From UBA5070 sp039798065 (GTDB taxonomy: Bacteria > Fibrobacterota > Fibrobacteria > UBA5070), in contig JBDKGS010000153.1 of assembly GCA_039798065.1 (NCBI GenBank), forward strand, positions 1 through 10,364: 10,364 bases of DNA, written 5' to 3'. Every line of letters begins with the position of its first letter. Positions within the stretch are counted from its first letter, which is position 1. This document shows, one piece after another, positions 6,191-10,364 of the stretch. The notes beneath the pieces are model-generated. The model was not told where the DNA came from, made no database searches, and was given only the letters and a program-made list of their open reading frames with translations. Made by a program: the position numbers and the translations under genes.

Positions 6191-6963
6191 GCGTCGTTCC
6201 TCAACGAAGAAGTGGTCTTTGGGAAACATACTCGGAAATTGTCAACGATCCGCTCTCCAAGTGCGATGGGATCCATTCCCCGCAGCTTGGCGACCTCGAC
6301 GAGCGTATCCATCACCAGGGCGGGCTTGTTGGTCTTGCCGCGATAGGGGACCGGAGCCAACCAAGGGGCGTCCGTTTCCACCAGCAACCGATCCATCGGG
6401 ACATGGATCACCAACTCGCGGAAGGTGGCCTTGGGGTAGGTGACATTCCCTGCGAAGCTGATGTGGAATCCCAGATCGACGGCGGCATCCAGTGTGGCCC
6501 GGTCGGCTCCAAAACAATGGAACACACCCCGGCGGGCACCTTCTTCGCGCAGGATGGACACGAGATCGGCGTCGGAATCGCGGTTGTGCAAAATCAAAGG
6601 CAGATCGACGTCGATCGCCATGCGGATTTGTTCGCGGAACACCCGCGCTTGCAGGACGGCGTCGTACGGCTTGTGGTAGTAGTCCAAACCGCATTCGCCC
6701 ACCGCGACCACCCGGGGGTGCGACAAAACTTGACGCACCGAGTCGGCGTCCCATTCGTCGGCGTGGCAGGGATGGCATCCCGCGCTGCACCACAGCCCCA
6801 GGCTATCCACCAGCTTGAGCGTCGAATCGATTTCCGAGGGAACGATGCCTGCCACCAGAATCTCCACGACGCCCGCCTTGCGAGCCTCGTCGACCAGAAG
6901 CGCGGCGGTTGGTCGCAGCGCCGTCGTCTGGAGGTGACAGTGGCTGTCGACCGCGCGGATCAA
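6187..6963 (-). CDS. tatD: TatD-family metal-dependent hydrolase/DNase
   Basis: A 258-residue TIM-barrel hydrolase of the TatD family (cytoplasmic; members show 3'-5' exonuclease or DNase activity on DNA and RNA). The two-metal ligands are all visible: DSHCHL (6-11; His8, His10), VGECGLDYY (88-96; Glu90), LHNRD (125-129; His126), HCF (149-151; His149) and ETDAPWLAPVPYRGK (196-210; Asp198). SAGCHPCHA (60-68) is also typical. The start is a TTG at 6963-6961 that overlaps the TGA of the RodZ-like gene (TTGA). No ATG or GTG lies close upstream that would keep the DSHCH motif near the N-terminus, and AAGGA sits just before it. It overlaps the small membrane gene by 4 nt. The exact substrate (YcfH, YjjV or TatD type) cannot be told from sequence alone. 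Confidence 0.93.
   Translation of the reverse strand: MIRAVDSHCHLQTTALRPTAALLVDEARKAGVVEILVAGIVPSEIDSTLKLVDSLGLWCSAGCHPCHADEWDADSVRQVLSHPRVVAVGECGLDYYHKPYDAVLQARVFREQIRMAIDVDLPLILHNRDSDADLVSILREEGARRGVFHCFGADRATLDAAVDLGFHISFAGNVTYPKATFRELVIHVPMDRLLVETDAPWLAPVPYRGKTNKPALVMDTLVEVAKLRGMDPIALGERIVDNFRVCFPKTTSSLRNDA
6197..6202 (-). promoter_or_regulatory. Ribosome binding site of the 60-aa gene
   Basis: GAGGAA (minus strand) is followed by a 6-nt spacer (CGACGC) and the ATG at 6190-6188. It lies within the last codons of tatD and decides between the start at 6190 and the in-frame ATG 39 nt upstream, which has no such site. Confidence 0.6.
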
Positions 6964-7823
6964 TTTTCCTTCTTGGCCTTCTTGCGTTCCATGATCGAGT
7001 TGGCCTTGTCTTCCCAGGTCGATTCGGAAATGGGTTCGAAACGCACCGTGTCCGATTTGCGCACGACCTTGAAGTAGGTGGTCGAAATGCTGTCGCGCTG
7101 GATGGCACCGGTCAGCTTCAAGGGTTGCTTGGACAAATTCCGGACAAGCATCCCCGTGTCGGGATCGAACTCCAAGGTATCGAGCGCCGTCAAGCTCTTC
7201 TTGCGGATGCGGTACACCCCGTTGCGCATGTAGAGAATGAAGGCCGGGCGCGCCGTATCGACGAGTTTGATCGTGGCGGTCTTGGGCGCCGGTCCGGGTG
7301 GAGCAGCAGGAGCCATGGCCGTCGGTGCGGAGAGCGAATCGAAGCTCATGTCCGCTTCCAGGCTGTCGGATCGCAACGAATCGATCGGCGATGCCAATTC
7401 CGTCGAAGCAGGCTTGAACGCAAGGCGCGTGGCGGCAAGGACCAAGATCAGCGCCACGGCTAGGATCGCGGCCAGAATCAAAGGAGTCTTGGTGGTCGCG
7501 GCTTCTTCCTTGCTGGAAGGAACCTTGATTTCGACAGGCTGCGTGTGGGTGGGGGCTTTCGCGACGGGCATCCCCATGTCGTTGCGCAATCCCGTCAGGA
7601 CCAATTCCGGATCCAGCTCGTAGGCCTGGGCCAAGGTTTTGCAGAAGGCTCTGGCATAGGGCGCGCCGGGCAACGCGTTCCAGTTTTTGTCCTCAAGGGC
7701 CTGGATCAGGTCGCGGGGAATTCGGGTCTGCAGCGAGACTTGGTCGAGCGTGAGTTCCTTCGCCAGGCGCGCCTGGAGAAGCAGCGCTGCGGCGGAAGGC
7801 GGAAGATTGGTCTGATCGCTCAT
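6960..7823 (-). CDS. RodZ-like HTH membrane protein
   Basis: A 287-residue protein with the layout of RodZ, the bitopic protein that anchors MreB and supports rod shape. The N-terminal HTH of the RodZ type covers about 12-80 (LLLQARLAKELTLDQVSLQ, then ALPGAPYARAFCKTLAQAY). A polar linker comes next, then one transmembrane segment at 114-134 (PLILAAILAVALILVLAA) and a Ser/Asp-rich stretch with three DSL triplets (148-164). An Ala/Pro linker (165-180) leads to a C-terminal domain at 183-270 that looks mostly beta, and the protein ends in a lysine-rich tail (EDKANSIMERKKAKKEN). I do not see a typical RodZ C-terminal domain (DUF4115). The start ATG (7823) overlaps the maf stop (ATGA); the frame is open farther upstream only as a shadow of maf. 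The call rests on the HTH-TM architecture; the role in MreB binding is inferred. Confidence 0.82.
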   Translation of the reverse strand: MSDQTNLPPSAAALLLQARLAKELTLDQVSLQTRIPRDLIQALEDKNWNALPGAPYARAFCKTLAQAYELDPELVLTGLRNDMGMPVAKAPTHTQPVEIKVPSSKEEAATTKTPLILAAILAVALILVLAATRLAFKPASTELASPIDSLRSDSLEADMSFDSLSAPTAMAPAAPPGPAPKTATIKLVDTARPAFILYMRNGVYRIRKKSLTALDTLEFDPDTGMLVRNLSKQPLKLTGAIQRDSISTTYFKVVRKSDTVRFEPISESTWEDKANSIMERKKAKKEN

Positions 7824-8443
7824 GCCTGGTTGAATCCGTTGGTTTGTTGGGTATGCCAATCGCGGAGGAGTTCGATCGTTGCCGCCACCGGCAATCCCGC
7901 GACACTGTAGAAACAGCCGTTCAAAGATTCGACCATGCCCAATCCGGCACCTTGGATCCCGTAGGAGCCTGCCTTGTCGAGAGGGTCGCCAGTGGCCACG
8001 TACGCGTCGATCTCCGAGGGAGCAAGTTGACGAAATCTGACAGAGGCCGCGACCGCCTTGGCCGCTATCTCCACCCCGTCCATGGCGAGGCCGACGCCGG
8101 TCCACACCACATGCTCCTGTCCCGACAACCGGGAGAGCATTTCCTTGGCGTGCTCGACATCGCCGGGTTTCCCCAGGACGTGCGGATAAAGATAGACGAT
8201 GGTGTCGGCTCCAAGGACCAAAGCTCCGGGATGGCGTCGACTGGTTTCCAGGGCTTTCTTGACGGCAAGCGAGCGAACCAGCGCTGCCGGATCCGATTCG
8301 TCTTCCTGGCTTTCGTCGATGTCGGCGGGGTCCACTGTGTGGGGAATGCCCAGTTGCGAAAGGATCCAGGTGCGTCGCGGCGAAGCGCTGGCCAGCACCA
8401 GCGGCGCGCCAAGTTTTGGAATCCATGGCGAAGCGGAGGTCAT
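7820..8443 (-). CDS. maf: Maf-family nucleoside triphosphate pyrophosphatase
   Basis: A 207-residue Maf/Ham1-superfamily enzyme that hydrolyses (deoxy)nucleoside triphosphates to monophosphates and pyrophosphate. Motifs: LASASPRR (17-24, phosphate-binding loop), GADTIVYL (78-85; Asp80 is the predicted catalytic base), SGQEHVVWTGVGL (107-119) and TGDPLDKAGSYGIQG (151-165; Lys157, Gln164). The YGIQG ending points to the dTTP/UTP pyrophosphatase (YhdE-type) group rather than the m7GTP (YceF) group; this is an inference from motif form. The frame is open upstream within lptD, but the ATG at 8443 overlaps the lptD stop (ATGA), puts the P-loop-like motif at residue 17 as usual in the family, and is therefore chosen. 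No clear Shine-Dalgarno, so coupling to lptD is likely. Confidence 0.93.
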   Translation of the reverse strand: MTSASPWIPKLGAPLVLASASPRRTWILSQLGIPHTVDPADIDESQEDESDPAALVRSLAVKKALETSRRHPGALVLGADTIVYLYPHVLGKPGDVEHAKEMLSRLSGQEHVVWTGVGLAMDGVEIAAKAVAASVRFRQLAPSEIDAYVATGDPLDKAGSYGIQGAGLGMVESLNGCFYSVAGLPVAATIELLRDWHTQQTNGFNQA

Positions 8444-10364
8444 GGTGCCGGGGTGGTGGTCGAGGTGGATGGAGTCGACGACGATGTCTTCTTGCGCAGC
8501 GTGGAGCTCTGGGCTTGGATCTTCACGTCGGCGAGGTCGCGGATCTGGATCAGGAAGGTCCAGCCACGCGCGGGCCCCACCGGGGTCCAGCCGAAGTTCA
8601 TGTCCCAGCACCCCAGGGTGCGTTTGAAGTTCAGGCTGTGGGCCACGAACGACCCGGCCTCGAAGTTGTAGCTGGATTTCCAGGATGCCGCCCAATCCCG
8701 GCTGGGCTTGAGGTCGGCGCTAAAATTCGACGTCTGGGTGCGGGTCTGGCGAAAGACGTTTTTTGACACCCGATCGGAGGTGATGGAATAGGAATAGTCC
8801 ATGGACAACGACCACGGCTTCATCTCGACGCTGTCCTGGGTCAAACGCAATCCGTCGGTGAGCGAGCCCGAGACGCGAACGCCCTTCTGGAAGGACACGG
8901 ACCAGCGCTTGAGCATGGGAACTCCCTCTGTCGCCGAGTCTCCCGTGTAGGGATTGTACAGCGTATGCACCAGGCCGCCGTTGAGCTGGATGGCTTGCAG
9001 AAGTCCGGTGTTGAAGCTCGTGGAGATGTCGTCCCAGGGATGGGCGTCCTTGTTCAGGTCGTAGTTGGTCGTCGTCGTCAGGCTCAACAAGCTGTACGAC
9101 GTTCCTTTCTTGCTCTTGGCCTTGGCCGTGTCGGTCGCGCTGTCGGACAGGATCTTTCCGTCCAGAATCTGTCCAAGCGACAAGGTGACCTGCGAGGCCT
9201 TCTTCTGGCCGGTGGCCTGGCCAAGTTTTGGATTGGCCACGAAATAGGGGCGGGGATCGATGTGGGGTGTGAACGTGTAGCCCACCGCTGGATTCACGGT
9301 GTGGCGCAAACCGGCAAAACGCCCCCAGTAGGGCATCCACATGCCGTAGAACCGCGTGCGGGCGTTCATGCCGGCGTTCCAAGTCAGAATCTGGTCGGGC
9401 TGCCACTGCGTGGAATACGGATGCCAAGCTCCGGCGGTGAACGCGCTGCTTGGTGCGTCGTAACTGTAGGATGTCCAGTCGTGGCGCAGATTGCCGGTGG
9501 CGGTGAAGTCGACATGGCCCACTTTGTGGGTGGCGGTCAGTGCCAAGGTCTGTCCTGCCCCTTGATAGGGCAGTTCCAGCGGGCGTGAGCGAGCCAATGG
9601 TGCCGAATCGTTCAAACGGGCATTGTAGAGCGAATCCTGGTACTTGAAGATGGAATCGGCCATCTTGTCGTTGTAGCTCGAGAATCGGGCGTTGTAGCTG
9701 TAGCGAAGATCCCGGTACCAAGCCGTATCGTCAGGGTCGTCGGCCGGGAAGATCTGGCCCATCGACTGGAACGACACACCAGGAAGTTCGCGCGTTTTCA
9801 CACCGGTGCGCAGGTTTTCCTGCTGGCTTGCGGTCAAGTTGACGCTCGATCCTCCGGACCACCTGTAGGTGGCGGTCAGATCGGCGTTTGCGGTCTGATC
9901 GAGCAGTTCTTCGGCCGACAAGGCGTTGTCGGTGCGCACTTTGGAATTGGAAACGAAGGCACCTTGGCCCTTGAGGGTGAATTTCCCCGGTTCGGGAAGG
10001 AGTTGCTGATCGTGCGTGTACCGTGCATCCCAGCCCGACCCAACGCCGCCTAATTGCTGCAAGTAGCGTTTGGCTTCCACGTTGCCGTCCAACCAGTAGC
10101 GTTTGGCGTAGCGCAGATTGGCCCCGCCGATGATGTTGTCGAACTTGCCCACGCTGCCTTCCACGATATCCCCGGTGGTGGTCAGGTCCAGGTAGTCGGA
10201 AATGCCCCAGTACATCCCCAGGTTGCGCACGAAGAAGCCTTGCTTCTGGTCGCCGCCCAGCTTGGGGGTCAAAAATCCGCTGCGGCGCCCTTTGCCCAGC
10301 GGAAACAGCACGAAGGGAGCGATCAGGACCGGAACTTCCTCTATGTTCAGCACCACAGGTGCGG
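8440..10364 (-). CDS. lptD: LPS-assembly outer-membrane protein LptD (OstA), 5'-truncated
   Basis: The C-terminal portion, about 640 residues, of the outer-membrane beta-barrel that inserts lipopolysaccharide into the outer leaflet. The reading frame runs off the right edge, so the signal peptide and most of the periplasmic N-terminal domain are outside the window; the GTG at 10356 is an internal Val codon. The opening part, EEVPVLIAPFVLFPLG followed by RRSGFLTPKLG, is the conserved LptD junction where the barrel starts. Alternating aromatic strands typical of a large barrel follow (for example YLDGNV-like and RYSYNARFSSYNDKMADS segments). Near the end, CWDMNFGWTPVG and GWTFLIQIRDL resemble the final strands. 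Only one Cys is seen in this part. After the last strand comes a 20-residue tail rich in Ser/Thr/Pro (KKTSSSTPSTSTTTPAP), unusual for a barrel. The stop overlaps maf by 4 nt. First visible gene of the leftward operon; its promoter is off the window. Confidence 0.85.
   Translation of the reverse strand, partial: APVVLNIEEVPVLIAPFVLFPLGKGRRSGFLTPKLGGDQKQGFFVRNLGMYWGISDYLDLTTTGDIVEGSVGKFDNIIGGANLRYAKRYWLDGNVEAKRYLQQLGGVGSGWDARYTHDQQLLPEPGKFTLKGQGAFVSNSKVRTDNALSAEELLDQTANADLTATYRWSGGSSVNLTASQQENLRTGVKTRELPGVSFQSMGQIFPADDPDDTAWYRDLRYSYNARFSSYNDKMADSIFKYQDSLYNARLNDSAPLARSRPLELPYQGAGQTLALTATHKVGHVDFTATGNLRHDWTSYSYDAPSSAFTAGAWHPYSTQWQPDQILTWNAGMNARTRFYGMWMPYWGRFAGLRHTVNPAVGYTFTPHIDPRPYFVANPKLGQATGQKKASQVTLSLGQILDGKILSDSATDTAKAKSKKGTSYSLLSLTTTTNYDLNKDAHPWDDISTSFNTGLLQAIQLNGGLVHTLYNPYTGDSATEGVPMLKRWSVSFQKGVRVSGSLTDGLRLTQDSVEMKPWSLSMDYSYSITSDRVSKNVFRQTRTQTSNFSADLKPSRDWAASWKSSYNFEAGSFVAHSLNFKRTLGCWDMNFGWTPVGPARGWTFLIQIRDLADVKIQAQSSTLRKKTSSSTPSTSTTTPAP

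Noticed and set aside
6191..6229. Longer start for the 60-aa membrane protein (ATG at 6229)
   Set aside because: No ribosome binding site, lies inside tatD, and adds charged residues in front of a well-placed transmembrane helix.
8965..9588. Plus-strand open frame antisense to lptD
   Set aside because: No recognisable domain and no upstream signals; the minus-strand frame shows conserved LptD features.

Overview
The window looks like a chromosomal segment of a Gram-negative (LPS-making) bacterium. Most of it is GC-rich: hand-counted sample lines inside the polymerase genes are about 63% G+C. The best lineage hint is a palindrome, TGCTC-N4-GAGCA, just upstream of an SOS-type mutagenesis operon. 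It closely resembles the LexA box I recall for Fibrobacter succinogenes (TGCNC-N4-GTGCA). With lptD and a RodZ-like gene present, a member of the Fibrobacterota or a relative is plausible but not proven. No RNA gene, insertion sequence, CRISPR array or attachment site was seen.

Left part, + strand: the 3' portion of a tetratricopeptide-repeat (TPR) gene (3-884), visibly poorer in G+C than the rest. A 149-bp gap follows with the putative LexA box (1000-1013). Next come dnaE2 (1034-4105), an error-prone C-family DNA polymerase, and an ImuB-like inactive Y-family polymerase (4102-5268), joined by an ATGA stop/start overlap. Together they look like a damage-inducible translesion synthesis (mutasome) module. 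The gene order differs from the usual imuA-imuB-dnaE2, and no imuA is present in the window.

Middle: the convergent gap 5269-5423 holds a stem-loop at 5295-5322 whose U-tract is on the minus strand. It probably ends the leftward operon, possibly acting in both directions.

Right part, - strand, read right to left: lptD (C-terminal part, running off the right edge), maf, a RodZ-like HTH membrane protein gene, tatD, a 60-residue membrane protein gene, and hisB. Every junction is a 4-nt stop/start overlap, so this is almost certainly one transcript with translational coupling. It links outer-membrane LPS insertion (LptD), a house-cleaning nucleotide pyrophosphatase (Maf), a cell-shape protein (RodZ-like), a metal-dependent nuclease (TatD) and one histidine-biosynthesis enzyme (HisB).

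I found no wholly new system. The points most worth following are the compact SOS module with its LexA-like operator, the degenerate catalytic sites in both of its proteins, the unnamed 60-aa membrane gene, and the unusual C-termini of the RodZ-like and LptD proteins.
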